64,000 nucleotides of DNA from an uncultured Clostridia bacterium. GTDB lineage: Bacteria; Bacillota; Clostridia; TANB77; CAG-508. The stretch's first letter is position 1; the number at the start of each line of letters is the position of its first letter. Of this stretch, positions 1 to 8,496 are shown one piece after another. The stretch is taken from NCBI GenBank assembly GCA_948502395.1, contig CAOPES010000002.1, positions 1-64,000 on the forward strand. Reading direction: 5' to 3'. A model generated the notes under the pieces. That model worked only from the letters and a program-made list of their open reading frames with translations, was not told where the DNA came from and made no database searches. The translations under genes and the position numbers were made by a program.

Positions 1-303
1 ATTAAATACATATATAATCAAACTTTGGGAGAAGAGAAAACAAAAGATATAATTGGTAAATTAGAAAGGGTGGGTGATAAAGAAATGATAATAGAAGTTA
101 TAAAAAAAGATAGAGAGCAACAATGGAAAAAAGGAAGGCAAGAAGGTGAAAGGATTGGAGAAAAACGTGGAGAAAAATTAGGAATAACCAAAGCAATAAC
201 GCAAATGGTAAAAGAAATGATAAATAACAATTTAAGCGATGAGCAAATAATGAAAATAGCAAAAATAGACCCAAAAAAATTAGCAAAATTAAAAATGATA
301 TAA
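1..303 (+). CDS. C-terminal end of an Rpn-like (PD-(D/E)XK transposase/nuclease family) protein, cut by window edge
   Basis: The reading frame is open from the first base to the stop at 301-303, so only the last 100 residues are seen. It is Lys/Glu-rich and helical, with a run of EGxR/GEKRG-type repeats followed by a short segment of the form NNNLSDEQIMKIAKID. Tails like this close the Rpn/PD-(D/E)XK family transposase-like proteins common in Clostridia. The nuclease core would lie upstream of the window, so the family call rests only on the tail. A perfect hairpin follows at 321-352. Confidence 0.45.
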   Translation: MKYIYNQTLGEEKTKDIIGKLERVGDKEMIIEVIKKDREQQWKKGRQEGERIGEKRGEKLGITKAITQMVKEMINNNLSDEQIMKIAKIDPKKLAKLKMI

Positions 304-320
304 AATAAAACAAAAAATAG

Positions 321-352
321 AGCCTAGGGAACTAAAATAATTTTCCTAGGCT
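321..352 (+). terminator. Hairpin after the first gene
   Basis: Arms at 321-331 and 342-352 (AGCCTAGG core) form an 11-bp stem with one G-T pair. No long T run follows, so it is a terminator-like hairpin rather than a textbook one. Confidence 0.5.
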
Positions 353-360
353 ATTACTTG

Positions 361-390
361 TTGACGTAAAGACCTTCTGAAAAGTAAAAT
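361..390 (+). promoter_or_regulatory. Promoter of first pilin-like gene (TTGACG-18-TAAAAT)
   Basis: -35 TTGACG at 361-366 and -10 TAAAAT at 385-390, spacer 18. It belongs to the set shared by all pilin-leader genes in the cassette, with the wider conserved string CTTGTTGACGTAA. Confidence 0.6.
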
Positions 391-423
391 AATAATAAAC
401 TAAATGTAGGAAGGTTGATAAAA

Positions 424-1673
424 ATGAGTAAAAATAAATTAAGCAAACGGAATTACGTTAATAGCACTAGTAATAACATTAATTGTGCTATTAATACTTG
501 CTGGTATAAGTATAACAGCTTTAAATGGAAGTAATCGGAATTTTAGCTAAAGCCAGTCAAGGGAAAAAAGAAATGGTGAGTGCACAAGAAAAAGAAAATA
601 TTGAATTGGCAGTATTAAATGTGAAAATCGGAGAAAATGATTACAAAGAATTAAGTCAAAGTAATTTACAACTTGAAATTGATAATATATTTGGTAAGTC
701 AAAAGCACTTGTTATTGATGCTGGTAATAAAACTTTTATAGTTAGTTTTATTGAAAATAAAAGAGATTATATTATTACTCCTAATGGTGTTGAAAAATCT
801 GTAAATTGGGCGGAAGTTATGACTAATGCTATTGCACCAGAAAATCAAATTGAAGAAAGGAACAAAGATGTTATTGGTATTGGAACTGATGGTAATCCTG
901 TTAATATGGATTTATGGGAATATTTGAAGTTAGAAGATGGAACATATGCTTTAAATAATGAAACATCCTTATCAGAAAATGGTATTAGAACTTCCGGATA
1001 TTCTAATAATAATTTACAGAATGGAAAGATACAAGGTACTATTCCACAATATATAAAAGGTAAGAATGATAGAGAATTTATACCTGTTACTAATATTAGT
1101 TACTTATTCTATAATACAAACCTGTCCGAAGCTCCTAAAATTCCTTATACTGTGTTAAATATGCGTGGAACTTTTAATAGCTGTCAAAATTTAACTAAAA
1201 TGCCTTCAATTCCTAGCAATGTAATAAATATGTATGGTAGTTTTTCTGGATGTACTAATTTAACTGAAACTTGCCCCATACCAGATAGTGTAATAAATAT
1301 GGGGGGGACATTTTATCAATGTTCTTCTTTAACAATTGCTCCAAAGATATCGAATAATGCAATGTCAATGTATATGACGTTTCAAGCGTGTACTTCATTA
1401 GAAGTAGCTCCTAAAATACCTGAGAGCGTAACAATTTTATGCTATACTTTTTGTAATTGTAATAATTTGCAAGGAACACTAGAAATTAATGCTAATGTTA
1501 CAGGAAAGCAACTAATTCCAGAACCACCTGAATTTCTTGAATGCATAGATAACCTTAATTGTTTATCAGGAGCTACAACAAATCCTGGCATAAAGTTGAC
1601 TGTTACAGGAAGTTGTCCTGTATTAAATCAAATAGTATATGATGCTAACAATTCCAACATAACAACAAAGTAA
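424..1673 (+). CDS. Pilin-leader surface protein with BspA-like repeats; two in-frame CGG +1 sites
   Basis: From the ATG at 424 the frame meets CGG at 448-450. Skipping its C gives K-GITLIALVIT, the class III (prepilin-type) leader with the glycine before the cleavage site. A second in-frame CGG at 536-538 restores N-GILAKA when its C is skipped. The result is a continuous 415-residue protein. The C-terminal half has about five repeats of roughly 23 residues (F..C..LT..P.IP..V), like BspA leucine-rich repeats. Without the two skips only a 36-codon peptide would be made. Likely anchored by the uncleaved or cleaved pilin helix and exposed outside the cell. RBS-like AGGAAGG at about 411. Confidence 0.7.
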
Positions 1674-1691
1674 ACAACAGATATAAAGAAT

Positions 1692-1729
1692 TGCCAAAAA
1701 GATAATGAACTTTTATGGCAGTTTTTTTA
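1692..1729 (+). terminator. Rho-independent terminator, repeated cassette type
   Basis: TGCCAAAAAG pairs with CTTTTATGGCA, followed by GTTTTTTT. Near-identical copies close the next genes of the cassette. Confidence 0.8.
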
Positions 1730-1738
1730 TTTACAATA

Positions 1739-1857
1739 TTGACGTTGTGCGTCAGCTGATATAAAATATAAATGTGAATAGCAAAAAGAAAAATGTAAAT
1801 ACTAAAAAGACAAGTAAGGTATACTTGTTGACGTAATGTAAATGCAAAGTATAAAAT
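1739..1857 (+). promoter_or_regulatory. Tandem promoters with a TGACG/CGTCA palindrome
   Basis: Upstream promoter: TTGACG 1739-1744, TAAAAT 1762-1767, spacer 17. Its -35 lies in the inverted repeat TTGACG-N5-CGTCAG (1739-1755). Downstream promoter: TTGACG 1828-1833, TAAAAT 1852-1857, spacer 18. The block recurs before the two later paralogues, which suggests duplication as a unit and a shared regulator (inferred). Confidence 0.65.
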
Positions 1858-1890
1858 TTAGTAAACAAAAGAAGGGAGAATTTTAGAAAA

Positions 1891-3147
1891 ATGAAACAAA
1901 ACAACGGAATTACACTAATAGCATTAGTAATAACAATAATTGTGCTATTAATACTTGCAGGAGTAGCAATAGCGACGCTAACAGGAGATAATGGAATATT
2001 AACAAAAGGAGTGCAAGCAAAAGACGCAGCAAGGGGCGGAGAAGTAAAAGACTACGTAAGAATGGCGGTGGCAGAAAATGCAATTGCAGATAATACAAAT
2101 AGAACAAGAAAGACAAGAGAAGAAGTAATCTCAGAATTAAGTACACAAGGAAAATTAACAGCAGAAGAAGTAACAAAGCTAACAGATGTAGATGTAATAA
2201 CAATAGGTGGAATTGAAATTAATTTTGGAGAATTATTCACATTAGTAGACATGTATGACAAAGCAATAGCAGATAATTGTATAAATCAAGACGGAAATTG
2301 TACAAATAAAAGACATTTGCATATAGGAGATTACGTGGATTACAAAAATCCAACATCAGGTGTTAAAACAGCAGAAAAAGAAAAAACAGGATATACAAGT
2401 AATCAAGTTTATGAAGCATCAAAGAACCAATTAAATTGGAGAGTATTAGGAAAAGATAATACAACAGGTGGAATAAAATTAATTTCAGGAAGACCGATGA
2501 AAAGCAATAACTCAGAAACAGATCCATATTTACACTTGTGTGGAGCAAAAGGTTATTTAAATTCAGAAACAGTATTAAATGATTTATGTAGTTTATACAC
2601 AACACAGTATGGAACAGCAAGAAGTGTAAATAGAGATGATATAAATGAAATAACAGGAATAACAACCGAAGAAAAGATTAAGCAATTTAATAAAAATCCT
2701 TCTTGGGGTGGAAAACAATATGGAGAAACATATAGTTTTGAAAATCATTATACACCACAGAGCTGGCTAAATGGGAGAAAGGATACAAAAGTATCAGGAA
2801 TAGTAAATGAATATGTATATACAGTAAATTCTGATGACGAGCCAACAGTAAGAATAGCAAACGCAAGAGAATATAGCATGTTATTTGAAAATGTAGATAA
2901 AGCATACTATTGGCTAAATTCACGTAATACAGGTGCTGGTTCTGACTATGCGTATTTCAGTGTTGGTGTGGTTATCAAAGGAACATATGGTGTCTATATG
3001 CATTCATATGCTTTATTTTATTCTAATGATGGACGTGAACGTGATTACTACTATGGTGTACGCCCAGTAATATTACTAAAATCTAGTGTCACAGAGAAAG
3101 AAATACCAAAAGTAGCAGACAAAACAGAAGAAACATGGAATTTTTAA
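1891..3147 (+). CDS. Pilin-leader protein with hypervariable lectin-like C-terminus
   Basis: 418 residues. Residues 1-35 are the leader NNGITLIALVIT...ILAGVAIATLTGDNGIL: prepilin-like, but with Ala instead of Glu at +5. A central region of about 250 residues is nearly identical to the paralogues starting at 4506 and 5974. The last ~70 residues (YWLNSR ... YGVRPVILLKSS) vary strongly. The frame around them (YWLxS, FYS, G[VI]RPV) matches the CLec-type variable domains of diversity-generating retroelement target proteins. Surface adhesion is inferred. RBS GAAGGGAGAA precedes the ATG. Here the leader has AAC-GGA, so no frameshift is needed, unlike the paralogue at 5974. Confidence 0.75.
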   Translation: MKQNNGITLIALVITIIVLLILAGVAIATLTGDNGILTKGVQAKDAARGGEVKDYVRMAVAENAIADNTNRTRKTREEVISELSTQGKLTAEEVTKLTDVDVITIGGIEINFGELFTLVDMYDKAIADNCINQDGNCTNKRHLHIGDYVDYKNPTSGVKTAEKEKTGYTSNQVYEASKNQLNWRVLGKDNTTGGIKLISGRPMKSNNSETDPYLHLCGAKGYLNSETVLNDLCSLYTTQYGTARSVNRDDINEITGITTEEKIKQFNKNPSWGGKQYGETYSFENHYTPQSWLNGRKDTKVSGIVNEYVYTVNSDDEPTVRIANAREYSMLFENVDKAYYWLNSRNTGAGSDYAYFSVGVVIKGTYGVYMHSYALFYSNDGRERDYYYGVRPVILLKSSVTEKEIPKVADKTEETWNF

Positions 3148-3167
3148 AAAAGAGAAAGGTATACCTG

Positions 3168-3196
3168 TTGACGTAATAAAAAGACAAATATAAAAT
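3168..3196 (+). promoter_or_regulatory. Cassette-type promoter (TTGACG-17-TAAAAT)
   Basis: -35 TTGACG 3168-3173, -10 TAAAAT 3191-3196, spacer 17, preceded by the shared GGTATACCTG context. There is no terminator between this promoter and the previous stop, so read-through is possible. Confidence 0.6.
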
Positions 3197-3231
3197 TAGA
3201 CTAAACAAATGATAAAAGGAGAGTTTAGAAC

Positions 3232-4293
3232 ATGAAACAAATCAAGCAAAACGGAATTACATTAATAGCATTAGTAATAACAATAATTGTACTATTAATA
3301 CTTGCAGGAGTGGCAATAGCAACACTAACAGGAGACAATGGAATATTAACAAAAGCAGTTGAAGCTAAGGAAAAAGCAGAAATAGCAAACGAAACAGAAA
3401 AACAAAGATTAGAATTATTAGAAAAGCAACTAAACGCAGAAGGAAAAATCACAGTTTCAACATTAAAAGTAGGCGACTATGTGAAATATGGAGATAAATT
3501 AACTTCTCAATCTTATGTAACAAATTCAAATGGAGAGCCAGACACGGGATATGAAACACCACAAACATTTAACACAGATACAAATACTTTATGGAGAGTT
3601 ATAAATAAAAAAGCAAATGGAGATGTGGAAATAGTAGCAGTTAATAATACTTTATCAAGTGACGGAACTACTGGTTTATATTTAAAATCTCAAAATGGAT
3701 TTTTAAATGCTGAGACAATATTAGATAACTTATGTTCAAAGTTATACTCCAATCCAGCATATGGAACAGCAAGAAGTATAAATGTTGATGATATAAATAA
3801 TTTAACAGGGTTTAATCCTGAGACAGATGCAACAAACTATAATAAGGCATATACTTATACATCAGGTGGACCATTTTGGGACAAAAATACAAATATTTTT
3901 AGAAATGCGACAACAGAAAACCCTATAACAGTAGATAATACGTACTATTATTATACAGTTAATAAAAATATACCACTATATGCCACACTAATAGAAGAAA
4001 CAAAAACTTATACAGGAGATCATAGCGAAGAGAATTACTCAATGTTTTATTGGTTAGCTTCTCATGGCGTGCGTGCGCGTGATGACGCCTCGGACTTTGT
4101 TGTGCGCATCGTAGCCAGCGGAGATGTTGACGGGTGGCTTTTGTTCCTTGCTGATATTTACGGTTATACCATTGAGCGTGCACGTGCCTGTGCAGTCCGT
4201 CCAATTGTAACATTAAACTCTAATGTTCAACTAGACACAAGTGATGTAGCAAAAGACGGAAGTGAGCAATCAAAAGCTTGGATATTAAAATAA
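3232..4293 (+). CDS. Pilin-leader protein with a GC-rich, A-poor variable domain
   Basis: 353 residues. Residues 1-40 are the same prepilin-like leader, followed by a short coiled segment and a divergent middle domain (VGDYVKYGDK, WRVINKK, GTARSINVDDINN). The C-terminal YWLASHGVRARDDASDF ... VRPIVTLNS matches the retroelement-target lectin pattern most closely of the four. By hand count 4081-4200 is 53% GC and only 15% A, against about 30% GC in the flanks. That is what adenine-specific mutagenesis of a variable region would leave. Ends before a strong terminator at 4305. Confidence 0.75.
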   Translation: MKQIKQNGITLIALVITIIVLLILAGVAIATLTGDNGILTKAVEAKEKAEIANETEKQRLELLEKQLNAEGKITVSTLKVGDYVKYGDKLTSQSYVTNSNGEPDTGYETPQTFNTDTNTLWRVINKKANGDVEIVAVNNTLSSDGTTGLYLKSQNGFLNAETILDNLCSKLYSNPAYGTARSINVDDINNLTGFNPETDATNYNKAYTYTSGGPFWDKNTNIFRNATTENPITVDNTYYYYTVNKNIPLYATLIEETKTYTGDHSEENYSMFYWLASHGVRARDDASDFVVRIVASGDVDGWLLFLADIYGYTIERARACAVRPIVTLNSNVQLDTSDVAKDGSEQSKAWILK

Positions 4294-4304
4294 TAATTAA
4301 AGAA

Positions 4305-4342
4305 TTGCCAAAAAGATAATGAACTTTTTTGGCAGTTTTTTT
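4305..4342 (+). terminator. Cassette-type terminator
   Basis: TTGCCAAAAAG / CTTTTTTGGCAG stem followed by a T run; copy of the hairpin at 1692. Confidence 0.8.
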
Positions 4343-4352
4343 ATTTATTGTA

Positions 4353-4472
4353 TTGACGTTATGCGTCAAGTTGTATAAAATATAAATATGAATAACAGAA
4401 ATAAAAATGTAAATACTAAAAAAGAGAAGTAAGGTATACTTGTTGACGTAATGTGAATGCAAAGTATAAAAT
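4353..4472 (+). promoter_or_regulatory. Tandem promoters with perfect TTGACG-N5-CGTCAA palindrome
   Basis: Promoter a: TTGACG 4353-4358, TAAAAT 4376-4381, spacer 17, with the palindrome 4353-4369 over the -35. Promoter b: TTGACG 4443-4448, TAAAAT 4467-4472, spacer 18. Confidence 0.65.
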
Positions 4473-4505
4473 TTAGTAAACAAAAGAAGGGAGAATTTTA
4501 GAAAA

Positions 4506-5765
4506 ATGAAACAAAACAACGGAATTACACTAATAGCATTAGTAATAACAATAATTGTGCTATTAATACTTGCAGGAGTAGCAATAGCAACACTAACAGG
4601 AGATAATGGAATATTAACAAAAGCAGTGCAAGCCAAAGATGCAACAAGGGGCGGAGAAGTAAAAGAATATGTAGAAATGGCAATAACAGAAAATACAATG
4701 GCAGATAACACAAATGGAACAAGAAAAACAAGAGCAGAAGTAATTTCAGAATTACAAACACAAGGAAAACTAACGGCAGAAGAAGTAGCAAAGCTAGCAG
4801 ATGTAGATGTAATAACAATAGGTGGAATTGAAATTAATTTTGGAGAATTATTTACATTAGTAGACATGTATGACAAAGCAATTGCAGATAATTGTACAAA
4901 CCAAGACGGAAATTGTACAAATAGAAGACATTTGCACATAGGAGATTACGTGGATTACAAAAATCCAACATCAGGTGTTAAAACAGCAGAAAAAGAAAAA
5001 ACAGGATATACAAGTAATCAAGTTTATGAAGCATCAAAGAACCAATTAAATTGGAGAGTATTAGGAAAAGATAATACAACAGGTGGAATAAAGTTAATAT
5101 CAGGAAGACCAATGAAAAGTAACAACTCAGCGACAGATCCATATCTACATTTATATGGAGCGAAAGGTTATTTAAATTCAGAGACAGTATTAAATGATTT
5201 ATGTAGTTTATACACAACACACTATGGAACAGCAAGAAGTATAAATAGAGATGATGTAAATCAGATAACAGGAATAACAACAGAAGAAAAAATTAAAGAG
5301 TTTAATAAAGGTCCAACTTGGTGGGAAAGTAAACAATATGGAGAAACTTATAGTTTTGAAAATCATTATACACCACAAAGTTGGTTAAATGGAAAACAAT
5401 TAATTGCAATAGTAGGAACAGTAAATACTTATGCGTATACTGTAAATTCCGGAGATGAGCCAGTAGTAAATTTAGCAAATGAAAGAGCTTATAAAATGCT
5501 ATTCGAAAATGTAGATAAAGCGTATTTTTGGCTAGCTTCACATAGTACTTATGCGAATTCTGCCGCTGAGTCCTTCTGTGTTGGCGGAGTTTTTGAAGAT
5601 AAAGATGTAGCGCGCATAGACTCGAGTGTCTTATTCTATTCTAGTGGCGGATACGAGCGTGGCACTTACTACGGAATACGCCCTGTAATATCACTAAAAT
5701 CTAGTGTCACAGAGAAAGAAATACCGAAAGTAGCAGACAAAACAGAAGAAACGTGGAATTTTTAA
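4506..5765 (+). CDS. Pilin-leader protein with hypervariable lectin-like C-terminus (paralogue)
   Basis: 419 residues. Leader and central region are almost identical to the gene at 1891, including HIGDYVDYKNPTSGVKTAEK and WRVLGKDNTTGGIKL. The variable end runs from about 5523 (FWLASHSTYANSAAESF) to YYGIRPVISLKSS. The last 20 residues (EKEIPKVADKTEETWNF) are shared with the paralogue at 1891. Substitutions are concentrated in the window between the two conserved anchors. The leader has AAC-GGA in frame, so no recoding site. Separate terminator and promoters, so it is its own transcription unit. Confidence 0.75.
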   Translation: MKQNNGITLIALVITIIVLLILAGVAIATLTGDNGILTKAVQAKDATRGGEVKEYVEMAITENTMADNTNGTRKTRAEVISELQTQGKLTAEEVAKLADVDVITIGGIEINFGELFTLVDMYDKAIADNCTNQDGNCTNRRHLHIGDYVDYKNPTSGVKTAEKEKTGYTSNQVYEASKNQLNWRVLGKDNTTGGIKLISGRPMKSNNSATDPYLHLYGAKGYLNSETVLNDLCSLYTTHYGTARSINRDDVNQITGITTEEKIKEFNKGPTWWESKQYGETYSFENHYTPQSWLNGKQLIAIVGTVNTYAYTVNSGDEPVVNLANERAYKMLFENVDKAYFWLASHSTYANSAAESFCVGGVFEDKDVARIDSSVLFYSSGGYERGTYYGIRPVISLKSSVTEKEIPKVADKTEETWNF

Positions 5766-5775
5766 AAATATAAAT

Positions 5776-5809
5776 TGCCAAAAAGATAATGAACTTTTTG
5801 GCAGTTTTT
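5776..5809 (+). terminator. Cassette-type terminator
   Basis: TTGCCAAAAAG / CTTTTTGGCAG hairpin with T7 tail. Confidence 0.8.
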
Positions 5810-5821
5810 TTATCCATTATA

Positions 5822-5940
5822 TTGACGTTATGCGTCAACTAATATAAAATATAAATGTGAATAGCAAAAAGAAAAATGTAAATACTAAAAAGAGAAGTAA
5901 CGTATACTTGTTGACGTAATATGAATGTGAAGTATAAAAT
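5822..5940 (+). promoter_or_regulatory. Tandem promoters with TTGACG-N5-CGTCAA palindrome
   Basis: Promoter a: TTGACG 5822-5827, TAAAAT 5845-5850; palindrome 5822-5838. Promoter b: TTGACG 5911-5916, TAAAAT 5935-5940. Third copy of the regulatory block. Confidence 0.65.
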
Positions 5941-5973
5941 TTAGTAAACAAAAGAAGGGAGAATTTTAGAAAA

Positions 5974-7248
5974 ATGAAACAAAACAAACGGAATTACGCT
6001 AATAGCACTAGTAATCACAATTATAGTATTATTAATACTTGCAGGAGTAACAATAGCAACACTAACAGGAGATAATGGAATATTAACAAAAGCTGTGCAA
6101 GCAAAAGACGCAACAAGGGGCGGAGAAGTAAGAGAGTACGTAGAGATGGCACTAGTAGAAAACACAATGGCAGATAATACAAATGGAATAAGAAGGACAA
6201 GAGAAGAAGTAATAGCAGAATTAGAAGCACAAGGAAAATTAACGGCAGAAGAAATAGGAAAACTAACAGACGAAGAAAATCCAGTAGATGTAATAACAAT
6301 AGGTGGAATTGAAATTAATTTCGGAGAATTATTTACATTAGTAGACATGTATGACAAAGCAATAGCAGATAATTGCATAAATGAAGATGGAACTTGTACA
6401 AATAAAAGACATTTGCATATAGGAGATTACGTGGATTACAAAAATCCAACATCAGGTGTTAAAACAGCAGAAAAAGAAAAAACAGGATATACAAGTAATC
6501 AAGTTTATGAAGCATCAAAGAACCAATTAAATTGGAGAGTATTAGGAAAAGATAATACAACAGGTGGAATAAAGTTAATATCAGGAAGACCAATGAAAAG
6601 TAACAACTCAGCGACAGATCCATATCTACATTTATATGGAGCGAAAGGTTATTTAAATTCAGAGACAGTATTAAATGATTTATGTAGTTTATACACAACA
6701 CAGTATGGAACAGCAAGAAGTGTAAATAGAGATGATATAAATGAAATAACAGGAATAACAACAGAAGAAAAAATCAAAGAATATAACAAAGGTCCAAGCT
6801 GGTGGGGAAGTAAGCAATACGGAGAAGCATATAGTTTTGAAAATCATTATACGCCGCAAAGTTGGTTAAATGGAAAACAACAAACTACTGTATCAGGAGC
6901 AGTAAATGCTTATGTGTATAATGTGAATTCAGGAGATGAACCAATAGTAAATTTAGCAAATGAAAGAGCTTATAAAATGCTATTCGGAAATGTTGATAAA
7001 GCATGTTATTGGCTGAATACACCTATGATCAATGCGTTTTCAGGTAATGCTGACTTTTGCATTGGCGGAGTGGTTAAATCTGAAAAGGGAGTGATTGTAC
7101 TACCTCGTCATTTGATTGAATCTGTGTGGCGGAACTGGGGTCGAACTAAGTGGCCGGAATACGCCCTGTAATATCACTAAAATCTAGCATCATACAAAAT
7201 GAAATACCAAAAGTAGAAGATAAAACAGAAGAAACATGGAATTTCTAG
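5974..7248 (+). CDS. Pilin-leader lectin-like paralogue with three in-frame CGG +1 sites
   Basis: From the ATG at 5974 the frame hits CGG at 5989-5991. Skipping its C gives K-GITLIALVIT and opens the frame for the paralogue-type body. Two further in-frame CGG triplets, 7130-7132 and 7155-7157, lie in the variable end. Skipping each C yields SVW-GTGVELSG-GIRPVISLKSS and then the family tail ending ETWNF at the TAG 7246-7248. With all three skipped the protein is 423 residues, against 418 and 419 for the intact paralogues. Without them it stops after a few codons, or loses the conserved GIRPV anchor. Either an expressed recoded gene or a pseudogene with three identical-type lesions; recoding is favoured because of the shared pattern. 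Confidence 0.65.
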
Positions 7249-7257
7249 AAAGTATAA

Positions 7258-7298
7258 ATAGCCAAAAGACACAATGAATTTTTTGGCAGTTTTTTTAT
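7258..7298 (+). terminator. Cassette-type terminator
   Basis: AGCCAAAAG ... TTTTTTGGCAG followed by T7; degenerate copy of the earlier hairpins. Confidence 0.7.
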
Positions 7299-7336
7299 TA
7301 ACAATGTCAATTTCACATTTTAAGTTATGTTGACTA

Positions 7337-7366
7337 TTGACGTGTTTTATCACAAAATGATAAAAT
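7337..7366 (+). promoter_or_regulatory. Promoter of serine hydrolase (TTGACG-18-TAAAAT)
   Basis: -35 TTGACG 7337-7342, -10 TAAAAT 7361-7366. It shares the unusual TTGACG -35 with the pilin-leader genes, so it is probably co-regulated. Confidence 0.6.
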
Positions 7367-7398
7367 AATAAAAAATAAAAGAAAGAGAACATCAAAAA

Positions 7399-8337
7399 AT
7401 GTTAAAAAAAATTATTGCAATAATATTAACAATAAGCACAATAATATTAATAACAATAACTGCCAAAAACATCAAATCCTTAATAAATGAGAAAAAAACA
7501 GCACAAGAAGTTGGAAGCACCTATCTTCAAGTAGAAGAACCAATAGACATAGAAGAGCAAACTGAAATAGCAGAACAAGAAGAACCCGCAGAAGAAATAG
7601 TGGATTTGGAAGATATTGAAATAAAAGAATATATAGACGATGTAATGAAACAACATAAATTAAACGAAAACAATTTTTCATTCTTTTATCATAATATGGA
7701 CAACCAAAAGTATTATTTTTACAACGAAAACAAATGGCTAACAGCAGGAAGTACATCAAAAGTTGCAATAGCACTAACATATTACGATAAGTTAAATAGT
7801 GGAGAAATAAGTAAAAGTAAAACGTATAAATATTATGACGGAGCTTACGAAGCAGGTGCGGGGACGATTACGAGCAAATATAGAGTTGGAGATAATATAC
7901 CAGTTTCACTTTTATTAGAACAAATGATAGTAAATAGTGACAATACAGCCACAAATATACTTTGTTGGGGATTAGGAAGACAGGTAGATTATAAAAAGCA
8001 ATATGCTAAATATACGGACGATGAACTAACAGAAGAGTTCTATCACAAAAACATAATAACAGCATCAATAGGATACGATTTTCTAAAATATCTATATGAA
8101 AATTCGGAAGATTATCAAGAGCTGATAAATAATATGAAACATTCTTCTCATGGACAATATTTGAAAAAATATGTTGATTGTGATGTGGCTCATAAATATG
8201 GAGTATATGGAGCATATGTTCATGATTATGGAATTGTTTATGGAGATACAACATACTTAATAGGAGTATATACGAAAGGTGTTTATAACGCATCAGAATT
8301 AATTTCAAATATAAATAAAGACATTTTATCAAAATAG
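7399..8337 (+). CDS. Membrane-anchored serine hydrolase, class A beta-lactamase/PBP-like
   Basis: 312 residues. A signal-anchor at about 4-22 is followed by an acidic linker (residues 35-75) and a penicillin-binding fold. The nucleophile motif is S-T-S-K (about residue 118) and the second motif is S-D-N in VNSDNTATN (about 177). The usual KTG box is replaced by HKYG near residue 273, as in some non-lactamase serine hydrolases of this family. It may hydrolyse or bind peptidoglycan stem peptides; activity on beta-lactams is not implied. Located inside the surface-protein cassette with the same promoter type. Confidence 0.75.
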   Translation: MLKKIIAIILTISTIILITITAKNIKSLINEKKTAQEVGSTYLQVEEPIDIEEQTEIAEQEEPAEEIVDLEDIEIKEYIDDVMKQHKLNENNFSFFYHNMDNQKYYFYNENKWLTAGSTSKVAIALTYYDKLNSGEISKSKTYKYYDGAYEAGAGTITSKYRVGDNIPVSLLLEQMIVNSDNTATNILCWGLGRQVDYKKQYAKYTDDELTEEFYHKNIITASIGYDFLKYLYENSEDYQELINNMKHSSHGQYLKKYVDCDVAHKYGVYGAYVHDYGIVYGDTTYLIGVYTKGVYNASELISNINKDILSK

Positions 8338-8346
8338 GATACTAAT

Positions 8347-8390
8347 AAAGAGTAGAAATCTTTAATTTTAGAGAATTTCTACTCTTTTAT
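8347..8390 (+). terminator. Rho-independent terminator after serine hydrolase
   Basis: AAAGAGTAGAAAT pairs perfectly with ATTTCTACTCTTT (13 bp), followed by a T-rich tract. Confidence 0.85.
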
Positions 8391-8434
8391 TTTTATAATA
8401 CAATATATTATAAAAATAAATAGAGAGATACTTG

Positions 8435-8464
8435 TTGACGTAATTCTTTTGCAAACGATAAAAT
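8435..8464 (+). promoter_or_regulatory. Cassette-type promoter (TTGACG-18-TAAAAT)
   Basis: -35 TTGACG 8435-8440, -10 TAAAAT 8459-8464, with the CTTGTTGACGTAAT context of the other copies. Confidence 0.65.
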
Positions 8465-8496
8465 AGTAAAAACAGAAGAAAAGGAGAGAAAAATAT

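Noticed and set aside
1910..2203. Leucine-rich open frames on the strand opposite the pilin-leader genes (similar ones at 4525 and 6021)
   Set aside because: Antisense shadows of the conserved hydrophobic leaders and body; no ribosome sites or independent conservation.
1739..5940. CRISPR-like array from repeated intergenic blocks
   Set aside because: The repeats are duplicated terminator/promoter blocks of about 200 bases separated by genes, not short regular repeats with spacers.
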